A DNA stretch of 64,000 nt, from assembly GCA_030620095.1 (NCBI GenBank), contig JAUTXW010001615.1, positions 2,254,001-2,318,000 of the forward strand, given 5' to 3'. The stretch comes from Kuschelorhynchus macadamiae (lineage: Eukaryota; Arthropoda; Insecta; Coleoptera; Curculionidae). The notes beneath the pieces are model-generated. The model was not told the origin of the DNA. It saw only the letters and a list, made by a program, of their open reading frames with translations, and did not search any database. The translations under genes were made by a program, and so were the position numbers. Below, in pieces: positions 1-11,037 of this stretch (its first letter is position 1; each line of letters begins with the position of its first letter).

Positions 1-568
1 CATTGACTGTTCGAAACTTTCACACGTTTTTAAATTAACCACAAGTTTTGAAAAATACCTTTGGTTTGGTTGTTGCCTTTCTGGGTAAGTATCAGCGTAA
101 TTATTTAAGGCTATAATCGCATTTCGAGCATATAAAATTTCTCTTTGATGGTATAACGCAAAGCCATTTTTAAGAATTTAATATAAACGATAACAGAAAA
201 TAACTAACAAACTTTGAAACGTCAAAAAATCAAACAGTTTAAATCAAAAAAATAATATTGTTACCATAGCGATCCAAGGCCTAGCCAAAACCTAGAAAAA
301 ATATAAGAAAAAATAAAATCGATTTTTGGACATTTTGATGGTTTTTCTTTAGGATATGTAAACTTGTTATACATTAATGAATAGGAATTTTCTTGTTTAT
401 TTTAAAGAGACAAAAATCCAATATATCCATAAGAAAAAATAAATTGGTGGTGGTGAAGGATAACCGAAATGTCTTAATGAAAATCTAATGCAACAACCGT
501 TTTCTACACAAAAAATGGCTACGAAAATGTGTTTATAGATTTTGAAACAAAATACAAATAAAGAGGTT
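1..568. other. No gene recognised
   Basis: AT-rich sequence with many short stop-broken frames on both strands. I see no splice-bounded open block, no RNA gene and no recognisable repeat before the hAT-related sequence that begins near 569. Confidence 0.5.
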
Positions 569-2900
569 GCAGGGCTTTAGAGAAAATGCCACTTTTTAAC
601 TTTTTCAAAATATTTCGAAAACCAAAAAACTTAAAAGCACGCCGCTGGCGTTTTTAAATTACCGATAAATTCTGTAAAACTTTGCCCATATATATCATCA
701 AACTCAAAGTCACTGGTGGGCCAAAAGCATGAAGACCATCGACTAGGTGGGCTGCAAAACCTTATCTTAAAAAAGACAAACTACTGAAAATCTTGAGAAA
801 AAGTACTGTTATAGGACAAGTCTATTTATTAAATTTCCAATAAATAGGACATTACAAAAAACTACAAACATTAAATTCTTTTGCCAGATATTTGACATCT
901 TTTGTCTTTACTTAAGTTGTCTATTTGTGGCGCGAATTTATCGGCGGAAATAACTTTTAAAACTGCGTCCAAGTGTGCGTCCGTCAATCGCGTTCTTGCG
1001 GGAGTATAGGTACTTCCAAACATTGACAGGATTTAACAGGCAAATTTTCTCATTTCTTGGTATTGAACAGGCAAGTACTTATAAAATTCGAATGTACCAA
1101 CACTATCAAATTTTTGTTTTAAATGGGTCTGACACTGAATCTCAATTACTTCCATTTGCAAGTGAGGGGGAACTTTATCAATATCGATAGTGAAAAGACC
1201 AGTAAATAGAGAAAAATTGTTTTCTTGGGTCTTAAAATCCTGAAAACGCTTCTCAAAATTCTGCCAGAAGGCTTGTCATTTTCTCTGAATATATTTTGTA
1301 TGATATTGAGACAGTTGTGCTTTCCTGATATGCCTTACAAGTCAGAAAATGTGACAGATTATCCTCTGGTAACTGTTTTCCCCACAACATCATCTGACAC
1401 TTGAAAGCTTTCACATGATCATGCATATCTGTAATAACTTGACGTGGTCCTTGCAATTTCGTATTTAAGTCCGACAAGTGTTTTGTGATGTCTACCATAA
1501 ATGAAAGATCTTGTAAAAAAGGTACATCTCATAATAAGCTGACATCTTCTCCTTTTGTTTCCATGAAAACGCGTATTTTTTCTTTGAGTTTCCAAAACCG
1601 GTCGAGTACCATAGAATACGAAAGCCATCGCACCTCTGCATAATATAGTAAACCAGTGTACTCACTTTCTAAATCACGTAAAAATGCAAAAAACTGTCGC
1701 TGATTAAGGCCTCGTGACCTTATGAAGTTTATAATTTTTTTCACTGACTTTAAAACACTTTCCAATTTGATCACTTTTAAGCATAAAACTTCTTGGTGGA
1801 TTATACAATGAATATGATGAAAATCTGGTTTGTCACTGTCCTTTTCTCTGATCTTTGTAATATTTTAACGAAGCCATTTTTTACTTCAGTCATTGAAGGA
1901 GCTCCGTCTGATGCAACACAGTTTTGACAACTCTAAATTGTACTTTTGCAGAAGTCCAAAAACAGCATTGAAAATATCCTTCCCAGTTGTTGTATCATCC
2001 AATGGTACTAATTCCAGTAATTCTTCATACACATTGATATCTATATCAACCGCACGAAGAAAAATAGCGAGTTGCGCCACACCGCACATCCGTACTTTCG
2101 TCACAGGCAATAGAAAACGCAATAAAAGAGTCTAATTTTGTTTTTATCTGATCACTTATATTGGCAGCCAACTCAGTAACTCTTTTAGCGACAGTATTCC
2201 GGGACAAAGATATATTTTGAATGCCTTCACGCTCCCAGGACTTACAATTTCCTCGGCCTTTACAAGGCCCTCTTTTATAAATTCACCTTCAACAAACGGT
2301 TTTGAGTGTTTCGCGAACAACTCCGACAGTACGTAGCTCGTTTGAAGGACGGATTCATTTTCTTGCTTTGGACGAGTAAACATAAGCTGCTGATCTTTCA
2401 ACCGCGATTTTAACTTATTTAACGTTTCGTTTCTGACCATGCCTGTATACTTGTCAAACATAGTTTTATGAATATCATAGTGACGTTTTATATTATATAA
2501 TTTTGGGACACCGACTGTACTATACAAATCAAACAAATAGTTTTTTCTTTCACTTCACAGCAAAAAACTCTAATTCCCACTTTTCTTGAAAGATACGATG
2601 CTCATCTCAGTTTTCCTTTACTTCCACTTGGTTTTGAAAGAGACATGTTAAAAACTGTATCCGAAATAAATTATAATAAGTACTGTTAAGTGTTGTAACA
2701 ATAAGTGCGCAACTCAACTCAAAACTCTATCGCAACTAACTCATAACTGACTAAACACTGAACGACTGAACTCAATCGAACACGTCTTATATACGGATTG
2801 AGATTTCTCGAGTTCTTTCCAGAATGTTGAGATAGCGTCATCTGTGTTTTTGCGCGATAGAATTTCATGGAACAAGCCGGATAACGTTTGGCTTTAGATT
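569..2900 (-). mobile_element. Decayed hAT element (ZBED/GTF2IRD2-like), approximate limits
   Basis: The limits are approximate. The left end is placed at a CAGGG-type sequence near 569, which is how many hAT termini begin. Near 713-765 are the repeated 'gtgggc' words often found next to the ends of this hAT group. The transposase lies on the minus strand at 871-2646. The right end is not defined, because a mariner begins at 2952. No 8-bp target duplication was found. Confidence 0.55.
871..2646 (-). pseudogene. hAT transposase pseudogene, GTF2IRD2/ZBED-like
   Basis: Read from 2646 to 871 the frames join into a protein of about 590 residues, the usual size of insect GTF2IRD2-like hAT proteins. 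The start region reads MSLSKPSGSKGK and is followed by FQEKWELEFF. A BED-type zinc finger follows (CLIC then KRHYDIHK). The middle of the protein is spread over several frames: KPFVEGEFIKEGL, then CGVAQLAIFLRAVD, then YYAEVRWLSYSMVLDRFW, which holds the RW motif. The C-terminus holds the hAT dimerisation signature (LQMEVIEIQC, then LSMFGSTYTP, then KDKRCQISGKRI). There are several frameshifts and a stop (TAA) inside the FAC-ILSMFG motif, so it cannot make a transposase. Family assignment is from motif recall and is firm; boundaries are good to a few codons. Confidence 0.85.
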
Positions 2901-3396
2901 TTAAGTTCAGTATGTGTAGTTCATCCTCCTAAACATAGATGGCACTATGTACAGGGTGTTCCAGCGAGGACTGAACAGGGACCTATTTTCGACCTTCCTT
3001 GTATTTTGGAAAAATTCAAAATAGCCAATCGATGTATTTTTTCTTGTAGAATCCAAAAATGTTATCGAAAAAAATATTTGAACCAGAAACAAAAGAGTTA
3101 CGCTATGCATCAGGTGTTTTTTAAACGGAATGTATCGTTTTTTATACGATTTTTGGAAAGAGTGATTTTTTTTATGTCCGTTCTGATTAAAAGATTTGAT
3201 TTTGCGATAGCTGTTTATATTACATTTTAATGTTTTACAAACTAAAATTTTAACTTCACCTGTTTAAAATTTACGATAGGTTGGTATAGGTGATCAAGGT
3301 AAAATGACGTTTGAATGCTTTGTCAATAAAAATTGACATTATTTTAATTATTGTCGAAGTCTTCACCTAAAAAATATATATTTGACTCTGATCGAA

Positions 3397-4473
3397 ATGA
3401 AATACTCTTTGGACGAGAGACTACAGATTGTTATGCTATTTTACAAGTGCCAAGAAAATGCAAGAGAAGCAATAAGAAGATTTATTGCAAATTTTCATAG
3501 AAATATATCCATCGAAACAATTCTAAGGATAAAAAACCTATTTGAGGAAAATAAAACTTTACATGATAGAAAAAGAAATATACAAAGAAGAAGAAATCGA
3601 GACCAGGCCATTATAAATTATTTTCAAGTTAATCCAACCAAATCTATTTCGGATGCAGTTCGGGAAGTTCAGTACGGTGGCGGTGTAAGGCGCAGAAGAG
3701 TTACCCGAGGGACTGTTCACAGGACTCTGAAAATTCATAAATTTAGGCCTTTTCGTATCCTTCCACTTCAGCACCAAACACCGGCACAAAAAGAACTTCG
3801 CTTCCAATTTGTTTCTCAAATGGTAATTCGGCAAGGAAACGAAGACCCCGATTTATTCAAAAATATTGTGTGGACCGACGAAGCTACTTTCACAACATCG
3901 GGAGTATTCAATAGACATAATAGTCACCACTGGGCCGTTGAAAATCCAAAAAAGTTCCAGACTATTAAATTTCAAGGGAGGAATTCTATTCATGTTTGGT
4001 GTGGGATAAAAAACAATAAAATTTTGGGACCAATATTTTTTAACGGGACTTTAAATGGGCACAGATATTATGAGTTTTTAGAAAACGAAATTGAAAATTT
4101 AGACTTACCATTGGCAGAATATTAGAATTTAATTTGGCAACATGATGGGGCGCCTCCTCATGCCGTGCATGATGTGGTTCAATTTTTAAATCGGCGCCAT
4201 AACGAATGGATAGGGCGAAATGGAACATATGCTTGGCCGCCCAATAGCCCCGACCTCTCAGTTTTGAATACATTTCTTTGGGGCCATTTGAAGAACGTCG
4301 TATACAGACAACGAAACGAAAATATTCAAGAGATCATGGGAAAAATTGTCGATGAAATAAACCGTCTTAACCAGGAAAATCATATTGTAACAGCAAGTTT
4401 AGAAAGGCTACAAAGGGGTTATCGATGTTGTTTCGAGAAAAACGGCGGTCACATTGAAAACTTATGTTATTAG
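3397..4473 (+). pseudogene. Mariner-like transposase, copy A (one nonsense codon)
   Basis: About 358 codons, starting at an ATG (3397) that follows an A-rich leader. The N-terminal helix-turn-helix region reads MKYSLDERLQIVMLFYKC. A second DNA-binding half follows, with RRRVTRGTVHRTLKIHKFRP. The first catalytic Asp is in WTDEATF, the second in QHDGAPPH and the third in SPDLSVLDTF; by my count 40 residues separate the second and third, so DD40-41D rather than the DD34D of classical mariner. A TAG at 4123-4125 interrupts the frame just before QNLIWQHDG, where copy B has CAG, and two residues are missing shortly upstream. The rest of the frame is open to 4473. Confidence 0.9.
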
Positions 4474-4490
4474 TAGTTTTATTTTATTAT

Positions 4491-4694
4491 TTAATAATTA
4501 TTTTTTATTGAATTTCTTTTTCTATCATGTAAAGTTTTATTTTCCTCAAATAGGTTTTTTATCCTTAGAATTGTATTGATGGATATATTTCTATGAAAAT
4601 TTGCAATAAATCTTCTTCTTGCTTCTCTTGCATTTTCTTGGCACTTGTAAAATAGCATAACAATCTGTAGTCTCTCGTCCAAAGAGTATTTCAT
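4491..4694 (-). pseudogene. Transposase N-terminus duplicated in the right arm of copy A
   Basis: On the minus strand the right inverted arm again encodes the transposase start (MKYSLDERLQIVMLFYKC through LFEENKTLHDRKR) and then runs into AT-rich sequence and a stop. It is not a separate gene; it is the mirror of codons 1-61 of the gene at 3397. Confidence 0.85.
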
Positions 4695-5159
4695 TTCGAT
4701 CAGATATATATATTTTTTAGGTGAAGACTTCGATAATAATTAAAATAATGTCAATTTTTATTGACAAAGCATTCAAACGTCATTTTACCTTGATCTCCTA
4801 TACCAACCTATCGTATATTTTAAACAGGTGAAGCTAAAATTTTAGTTTGTAAAACATTAAAATGTAATATAAACAGCTATCGCAAAATCAAATATTTTAA
4901 TCAGAACGGACATAAAAAAAACATTCTTTCCAAAAATCGTATAAAAAACGATACATTCCATTTAAAAAACACCTGATGCATAGCGTAACTCTTTTGTTTT
5001 TGGTTCAAATATTTTTTCGATGACATTTTTGGATTCTACAAGAAAAAATACATCGATTGGCTATTTTGAATTTTTCCAAAATACAAGGAAGGTCGAAAAT
5101 AGGTCCCTGTTCAGTCCTCGCTGGAACACCCTGTACAATTGTAAATTTTATTATACCAA

Positions 5160-5290
5160 TCGTTGTTGCAGGGGCGCGCGCTTTCAAAAACGGTTTTCAA
5201 CTTGTTCGCGGGCCGCATTATCTGGTTGTTTTCAAAACTGATTTGGGCCGCAAAAAAATGCTGACTGGGCCGCATGTATGACATGGCTGA
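5160..5290. mobile_element. hAT terminal fragment
   Basis: The segment opens with CAGGGGCGCGCG at about 5171 and carries three GGGCCGC-type words within 110 bp, a pattern typical of the ends of ZBED-type hAT elements. No transposase follows to the right, so it is a solo end or a truncated copy. Its link to the hAT at 569-2900 is inferred only from the shared word pattern. Confidence 0.45.
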
Positions 5291-5369
5291 AAACCACTTA
5301 CAAAAGTCACAAATAGTTAATCAATAAAACCAGAAGAACGGAACGATGCCAATACGGGAATTTTAATGG

Positions 5370-5660
5370 GTTTTTGCGGTGGGTAGATTGCACGTGTGCG
5401 CACGTGCGTTTTGTTCGGCTGTTCAAAAAGAATCGAAGACGCTTGCGCGACGTTACCCGTGTTATTTACTATTCCGCCTGCATGCGATGCCAACTTTTTA
5501 CGCGTAACTCGTTAACGTTGATACTGATTATCCAGTTAGTGTTTGGGTCAGTGGTCTATACACGACCTTCGCAGGTCATCACCCTTCAAAAGACTAGTCG
5601 CGCCCGACAATACTTGACATCGATTTTCATCCGAGATCGAACCAATGCGGAGTGAATGCC
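5370..5660. other. GC-rich, CpG-containing segment upstream of exon A
   Basis: Base composition changes sharply here: about 290 bp with many CG dinucleotides, between AT-rich flanks. It ends at GCCG followed by GTTTGT, a possible splice donor 59 bp before the acceptor of exon A, but no frame reaches exon A in the right phase without a stop. It could be a promoter or 5' untranslated exon, or a foreign insert. No protein is supported. Confidence 0.3.
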
Positions 5661-5716
5661 GGTTTGTAAATTTTATTCTATAAGTTAATTAGCAATTTTA
5701 TTCTTTATTCAAATAG

Positions 5717-6142
5717 ATACCACACAAAGAGTAGCGACAAATGAAGACTTTACAATAGAAGAAAGTTATCAAGTCGGAAAAATAACTGAAACTGAAACTC
5801 CTCCATCTATAACGCAATATACATCAGAAGGTGATCAAGACATTCAAAGTAGTGAACAAGAACCAGCTGATTATACAGAGATAAATGAAAGCGATATCCA
5901 AGAATCTTCACAGGATGCGAAAAAAAATTGTGAACCAACTTGTCGAAGTGAAATCAAGAGACCGGGCACACCGTTGCCTAAATATGGAGATTTCCATAGG
6001 GCAACATGTGGTATTAGTTCTCCGATAAAGCAATATCCAAAAGTAGAATACAAACCTGAAAGGAAATCTAAAGATCTATGCAACATAGATACATGTTCGG
6101 AGCAGACCGCAAAAAAATGTAAGAAAGGAGTAGTAGCACCTG
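5717..6142 (+). CDS. Host gene exon A (partial, internal exon)
   Basis: A fully open block of 426 nt between an acceptor (pyrimidine-rich, then AAATAG) at 5716 and a strong donor (G|GTAAGA) at 6143. It enters and leaves in phase 1 and gives 141 whole codons with no stop. The peptide begins TTQRVATNEDFTIEESYQVG, is rich in Glu, Ser and Thr, and later has a more ordered part (RPGTPLPKYGDFHRATCGIS) and a Cys/Lys-rich end (CSEQTAKKCKKGVVAP). There is no methionine in frame, so an upstream exon is needed; I could not place one. The product is not recognised. Phase agrees with exon B at 19413. Confidence 0.75.
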
Positions 6143-6293
6143 GTAAGAATTAGAATTTTCAAGTATTAGTAAGCAAAATATTCTTTAAATTGTGAATTTG
6201 TATTATCTATGGTTACTTATATAGAATGGAAGCTTTCAAGGTTTTGGTAAATTAAGAAATCATGGTTCTTGGCAATGTCCAATTAGTCCAATT
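6143..6293. other. Start of the long intron A-B
   Basis: Intronic sequence after the exon A donor; nothing else recognised. The intron runs to 19412 and contains all elements listed between. Confidence 0.6.
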
Positions 6294-6308
6294 GGAACTG
6301 TGATCCTA

Positions 6309-6341
6309 CGTTTCGCTTTCGATTGCACGAGGCATCTTCAG
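6309..6341 (-). ncRNA. Hammerhead-ribozyme-like motif, Penelope unit 1
   Basis: Minus strand: CTGAAGA, one U, an imperfect stem-loop (GCCUCG pairing with CGAAAGC) and GAAAC. Hammerhead ribozymes are known in Penelope-like elements. The extra nucleotide before stem II and a mismatch in the stem make activity doubtful. Confidence 0.4.
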
Positions 6342-6580
6342 GGGTCTTCAATCCACGAAATCTGAACACTAAATGAGATCGAAGAGATTTAAGAGGGCTT
6401 TTATACTCTCCTCTTGCTCGCCGATCGTGGCCCTATGTTAATTGGTTTCCAAGTGTGATATAGACCGTAACGCGTATCTCTACTGGAACTTTTTTGTTTA
6501 TAATATTCAATAGATTCTCTTATTTTTCATTGTGTTGGCCAATTAAGTCTCAAAAATGTAATTTTGGAACTGTGTTCCTA

Positions 6581-6613
6581 CGTTTCGCTTTCGATTGCAC
6601 GAGGCATCTTCAG
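6581..6613 (-). ncRNA. Hammerhead-ribozyme-like motif, Penelope unit 2
   Basis: Same motif as in unit 1, shifted by 272 bp. Confidence 0.4.
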
Positions 6614-6837
6614 GGGTCTTCGATCCACGAGATCTGAACACTGAATGAGATCGAAGAGATTTAAGAGGGCTTTTATACTCTCCTCGTGCTCGCCGATCGT
6701 GGCCCTATGTTAATCGGTTTCCACGTGTGATATAGACCGTAACGCGTATCTCTACTGGAACTTTTTTGTTTATAATACTCAATAGATTCTCTTATTTTTC
6801 ATTGTGTTGGCCAATTAAGTCTCAAAAATGTAATTTT

Positions 6838-7809
6838 GGACTTTGGTATAAATAGTAATTATCATTATTTATCTTATTATTAAGTCATTTATTTTTTAAC
6901 GTGATATTTAATTTGTATGTATTTTTAATCTTTATACTCACAAAAATAAACGTCATAGCTAAATATGTATAGGGGAGATTAATTAACAATGGCCTTCTAT
7001 TGGACTTTTACTTTTAAGTTAGCTGCACTTCTTTACTGACAAAATTACTTAACATCATGTGTCTACGCTTTTATAGTTTTGGATTCTTTAAATACGCAAC
7101 TGTCACTTATACCCAATTACTTCGAACTCTACTAGTTATCTACAAAGTTCCCATTAATCCGACACTGTATATTATTTAATGCGTGGTGCGCGTAGCGTCG
7201 TAGCATGCGGAGAGTTGCGGTACTTGATTTAATTCTATAATTCTGTCATAACCATAACTCTTTGTTTGAATTTATTTTTCGTCTCCTTAAAATACCGCTT
7301 CAGATTTTGTTTGGGTATGACATAACCAGGTTGTAATATTTTTAATTTTCTATAGAATGTGGATGAATGACGAAAACTACTTTTTTTTCTACGACTGGTA
7401 ACAGCCAGTTTAAAGTAAGATTAGACGATAACCTTTTCTACTCTGCAACGGCTCGTTTTACTTGATAGTACGTATAGATACGTTATAGGAGTACATTTGA
7501 ACGTAATGGAGTAGTCTCTGCAATGTTCGGGAAGGTACTGATACTTAAAAGTTGTAATTTAGTAAACAGATAAGAAATAGTAACTTTAAAAAATTACTAT
7601 TATGTCACGGAAAAAAATGACGACCTTGGAGTCAATTCTGTAAGCAGTTGCTTGGCAGTAGTTATTATATAATTACTTTCCATGGAAAATTACTATAAAG
7701 TATTACTCGCAGTAACAAATACATACATAGTACTTAAAAACGTGTAACCTAAAGTGTTTATTGATATACAGTAAGATTATTAGTAATAAATACGTAAAAA
7801 TCTTAAACG
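6838..7809. other. No gene recognised
   Basis: AT-rich intronic sequence without a splice-bounded open block that fits the phases of the host exons. It may include unrecognisable Penelope sequence upstream of the relic at 7810. Confidence 0.4.
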
Positions 7810-8125
7810 GTTGTAGTGGAAAGTTATAGCTACTTTAGTGCTAGCTGGGGTATCAGTTCCAGGATTTAATAAACGAAAAATTGGAGACTGTATTGAAATT
7901 TTTAAACATACAAAAAAACTGAACTTAACACAGGGTCACGGTTCGGCGAGCACATGTCAGGTATAAAAATCGCCTGAATCTCTCCGAGCTCGTTTAGTGT
8001 TCGGATTTCGGGAAATCAAGATCCCGAAGATGCCTTGTGCAATCGAATGTGAAGCGTCGGATAGCAATTATAATTTGACACTCTCTAATCTCAAGAACGA
8101 TGATTTTTCAATTTTATTGTGACAA
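7810..8125 (+). pseudogene. Penelope-like element, 3' relic
   Basis: The translated segment reads VPGFNKRKIGDCIEIFKHTK, matching the end of the Penelope ORF at 45094-45384 (VPGFYKQKIRESIEIFNHIK). It is followed by the same 3' region, including a degenerate copy of the hammerhead-like motif near 8024-8056. Only the last ~50 codons of the ORF are left. Confidence 0.7.
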
Positions 8126-8128
8126 TTT

Positions 8129-8133
<5 letters not shown>

Positions 8134-8174
<41 letters not shown>
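8134..8174. repeat. (TA)n microsatellite
   Basis: Uninterrupted TA dinucleotides directly abutting the left end of the mariner that begins at 8175. Confidence 0.95.
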
Positions 8175-8179
<5 letters not shown>

Positions 8180-8779
8180 TGTCCCAAATTTGGCTTACAT
8201 GCATTGCTATCTCGTAAACCGCTATAGCTACAGGGTGGGTTAAATTAGGAAAGTTTTAGAGAATTTTATTACAAATTTGATGACGTTTTAAAGTTTAGGA
8301 TATCTTTTGTGGTTTTCAAGATAATTGGGAAAAATCAAAATGGTGCATTTTCAACTTTTGCCCGTAGCTTCTAAACGACTCGTATTATGGTTTTATGGTT
8401 TATACATTATTAGGGCACTTTTATTAGAGGAACATTATGCAGGTAAAACGAAGTTTCTAGCTTCAGTTGTTTTTGAGATATTGGCATCAACTTTTTATTT
8501 TCTTACCGACGCCATATTGGATTATTGTATTTTTGGAAAGATCTTTTTAAGAGCTTTCCAATGATGTATAACAAGGTAAGATTATTATTTTTCTTGAGCT
8601 CTAAAAACCAAAATAATTGTTTTTTTTTAAGTAGGCTTTGATTACGCATGGCGGCCATAATGAAACAAAAGAATGCCGCATGTCAACAATCATTTTGTGT
8701 TCCTGAATAGTACTTGTTATCATTTTCTCATTGTGCCGAGTTTTTACAAAGTTTATTTGAGTTTCTTATACTACTTAAA

Positions 8780-8953
8780 ATGGAGGGTAATTATTCCAAC
8801 GAAGAGAATTTGGATATGATAGAACTTTATTTTAAAGCAAATAGAAATACACAAGCAGCTGCGCGTTCATATGAAGAACAATTTCCAGACCGACATCAAC
8901 CAAGCCAAAGGCATTTCAGATTTCTAATTGTAAACTTGTTAGCTTATGGGTAA
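8780..8953 (+). pseudogene. Transposase N-terminus duplicated in the left arm of element C
   Basis: The left arm encodes MEGNYSNEENLDMIELYF through LIVNLLAYG on the + strand and then stops. It is the mirror image of the first 58 codons of the real gene on the minus strand. Confidence 0.85.
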
Positions 8954-9095
8954 AAATATTAATTCAACCATTGATGTTTCAGATTTTCAACTAAGATATT
9001 ATACTAACAGTGAATACCTAGTGACTAAAATGTAACTATCACACTATTGAAAATACCTAAACTAAATTTAAATTAACACATAAAAAAAATATAAG

Positions 9096-10213
9096 TTACA
9101 CCACATGCCTCCCTCCATTTTCCACACATTTTTGACATTTCTCCAATACCTTCCGTGTAACCCTTCTTAAGGTGTTCCTGTTAATATTAGCAAAAACATC
9201 TCGGACTCTGTCTTCTAGCTCTCTGAGACTTTCTGGCGGAGAAAATTCGTAGACCTCATTTTTTGCGTATCCCCATAAATAAAAATCGGGAGGAGTAATA
9301 TCCGGTGACCTTGCCGGCCAAGCAACAGGGCCATTATTAGCGATAATATTTTCCCCGAAAGTATTTCTGAGGACCGCCATCACCTCTCTGGTACCGTGAG
9401 CCGGACAGCCATCTTGTTGGAACCAAATATTTTGCAGGTCGTTTAGGGGAACAGAATTTATAACTTCTGGAATAATTTGTTCCCGTAATAGTTGCAAATA
9501 TCTGTTACCCGATAAATTTTCTTGGAAAATGAACGGCCCACTCAAACGGTTATCTAAAATACAAATTGTTATGAGTGATTTAAAGCAGAAGTGTATTGTT
9601 TGGAATTACCTATAATGCCACACCACACATTGAACCGAAATTTTGTTTGTAAACGTCTTTCTTCTAAATTATGAGGATTCTCGTTGCCCCAGTAATGAGT
9701 AATATGTTTATTGAAAATTCCACAGTTTGTAAATCGTGTTTCATCTGTCCAAAGTACTTTAGAATGAAAGTTGGGTATTTGCTGGCATTTGTTGATGAAC
9801 TATTCACTAAACGTGATTCTTCTAGCAAAATCATTTACCTGAAGACCCTGTACAATAGTAGGTTTATAGGGATGAAAGTGAAGTTTTTTCAAGACTCGTT
9901 GGATGGTTGATTTGGGAATTGCCGTTTGTTCTTCAATCTTTCTTACTGAGGTTGTTGGGTTGTCCCTGACGCTTTCTATTATAGCTGCGTTTCTTGCTTC
10001 ATTATCTATTGAATAGGTCTTTGGTTTCGGTTTCAAAAAAGACCCGTAGGCTAACAGGTTAACAATTAGAAATCTGAAATGCCTTTGGCTTGGTTGATGT
10101 CGGTCTGGAAATTGTTCTTCGTATGAACGCGCAGCTGCTTGTGTATTTCTATTTGCTTTAAAATAAAGTTCTATCATATCCAAATTCTCTTCATTGGAAT
10201 AATTACCCTCCAT
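9096..10213 (-). pseudogene. Mariner-like transposase, element C (one stop, one intron)
   Basis: The start is the ATG at 10213 (MEGNYSNEENLDMIELYF). The frame continues through a helix-turn-helix half (KSTIQRVLKKLHFHPYKP) to a TAG at 9800-9802, then stays in the same frame through the first catalytic motif WTDETRF and FNVWCGII. A 56-nt intron with GT...AG ends (9554-9609) joins WCGII to DNRLSGPFIFQENLSG. The second Asp is in FQQDGCPAH and the third in SPDITPPDF; by my count 41 residues lie between them (DD41D). The C-terminus is VENGGRHVV with stop at 9096. Apart from the single nonsense codon the gene appears complete. Confidence 0.88.
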
Positions 10214-10814
10214 TTTAAGTAGTATAAGAAACTCAAATAAACTTTGTAAAAACTCGGCACAATGAGAAAATGATAACAAGTACTATTCAGGAACACAAAA
10301 TGATTGTTGACATGCGGCATTCTTTTGTTTCATTATGGCCGCCATGTGTAATCAAAGCCTACTTAAAAAAAAAACAATTATTTTGGTTTTTAGAGCTCAA
10401 GAAAAATAATAATCTTACCTTGTTATACATCATTGGAAAGCTCTTAAAAAGATCTTTCCAAAAATACAATAATCCAATATGGCGTCGGTAAGAAAATAAA
10501 AAGTTGATGCCAATATCTCAAAAACAATTGAAGCTAGAAACTTCGTTTTACCTGCATAATGTTCCTCTAATAAAAGTGCCCTAATAATGTATAAACCATA
10601 AAACCATAATACGAGTCGTTTAGAAGCTACGGGCAAAAGTTGAAAATGCACCATTTTGATTTTTCCCAATTATCTTGAAAACCACAAAAGATATCCTAAA
10701 CTTCAAAACGTCATCAAATTTGTAATAAAATTCTCTAAAACTTTCCTAATTTAACCCACCCTGTAGCTATAGCGGTTTACGAGATAGCAATGCATGTAAG
10801 CCAAATTTGGGACA

Positions 10815-10820
<6 letters not shown>

Positions 10821-10852
<32 letters not shown>
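10821..10852. repeat. (TA)n microsatellite
   Basis: TA tract abutting the right end of mariner element C. Confidence 0.95.
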
Positions 10853-10855
<3 letters not shown>

Positions 10856-11037
10856 TCCTTCACGAGTTGATACGTTTTCATTCCTGGTGTACATCAATTC
10901 ACCACTTTCGTTCCGAAAACATGAGTTTTGCTGACGTTTCACTAGAATTGCATTTGGCGTTTTTGAAGCTTAGTGTTTCCCATTCGACTGAAGACTGAAG
11001 TGTCAGTGGCTGCGGAGCTCCCTTTTATACCCAAACC

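Larger units (their letters stand above)
2952..5133 (+). mobile_element. Long-TIR mariner-like element, copy A
   Basis: The outer ends are perfect mirror images (CAGGGTGTTCCAGCGAGG and its complement) flanked by TA at 2950-2951 and 5134-5135, as expected of Tc1/mariner insertion. The inverted arms are about 625 bp (2952-3577 and 4510-5133), far longer than the roughly 30 bp of classical mariners, and each contains the first ~60 codons of the transposase. A second copy lies at 31388-33560. Confidence 0.9.
6294..6837 (-). repeat. Tandem Penelope-type terminal repeat, two 272-bp units
   Basis: Units 6294-6565 and 6566-6837 are direct repeats with a period of exactly 272 bp and only a few differences. 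Read on the minus strand each unit carries the same motif (CTGAAGATGCCTCGTGCAAT and then GCGAAACG) that follows the Penelope-like ORF at 45444. Tandem terminal repeats are typical of Penelope-like elements. The reading frames of the element are not present next to it. Confidence 0.75.
8175..10819 (-). mobile_element. Long-TIR mariner-like element C
   Basis: The two ends mirror each other (CAATGTGTCCCAAATTTGGC at the left, its complement at the right) and the arms are about 778 bp (8175-8952 and 10042-10819), nearly identical. TA dinucleotides flank both ends; they are part of (TA)n tracts, so the exact target duplication cannot be read. Each arm includes the transposase start with its upstream sequence. 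The middle (8953-10041) is unique and holds the rest of the gene. Confidence 0.9.

Noticed and set aside
975..1190. + strand open frame within the hAT
   Set aside because: It is the shadow of the minus-strand hAT C-terminal domain, whose conserved residues lie on the other strand.
5374..5655. First coding exon of the host gene in the GC-rich segment
   Set aside because: The ATG at 5644 and the one at 5656 leave the wrong phase or meet a stop on joining exon A, and the only frame in the right phase has a stop a short way upstream and no ATG.
5871..6086. Minus-strand open frame of 71 codons
   Set aside because: It lies opposite host exon A, which has proper splice borders; the frame has no recognisable content.
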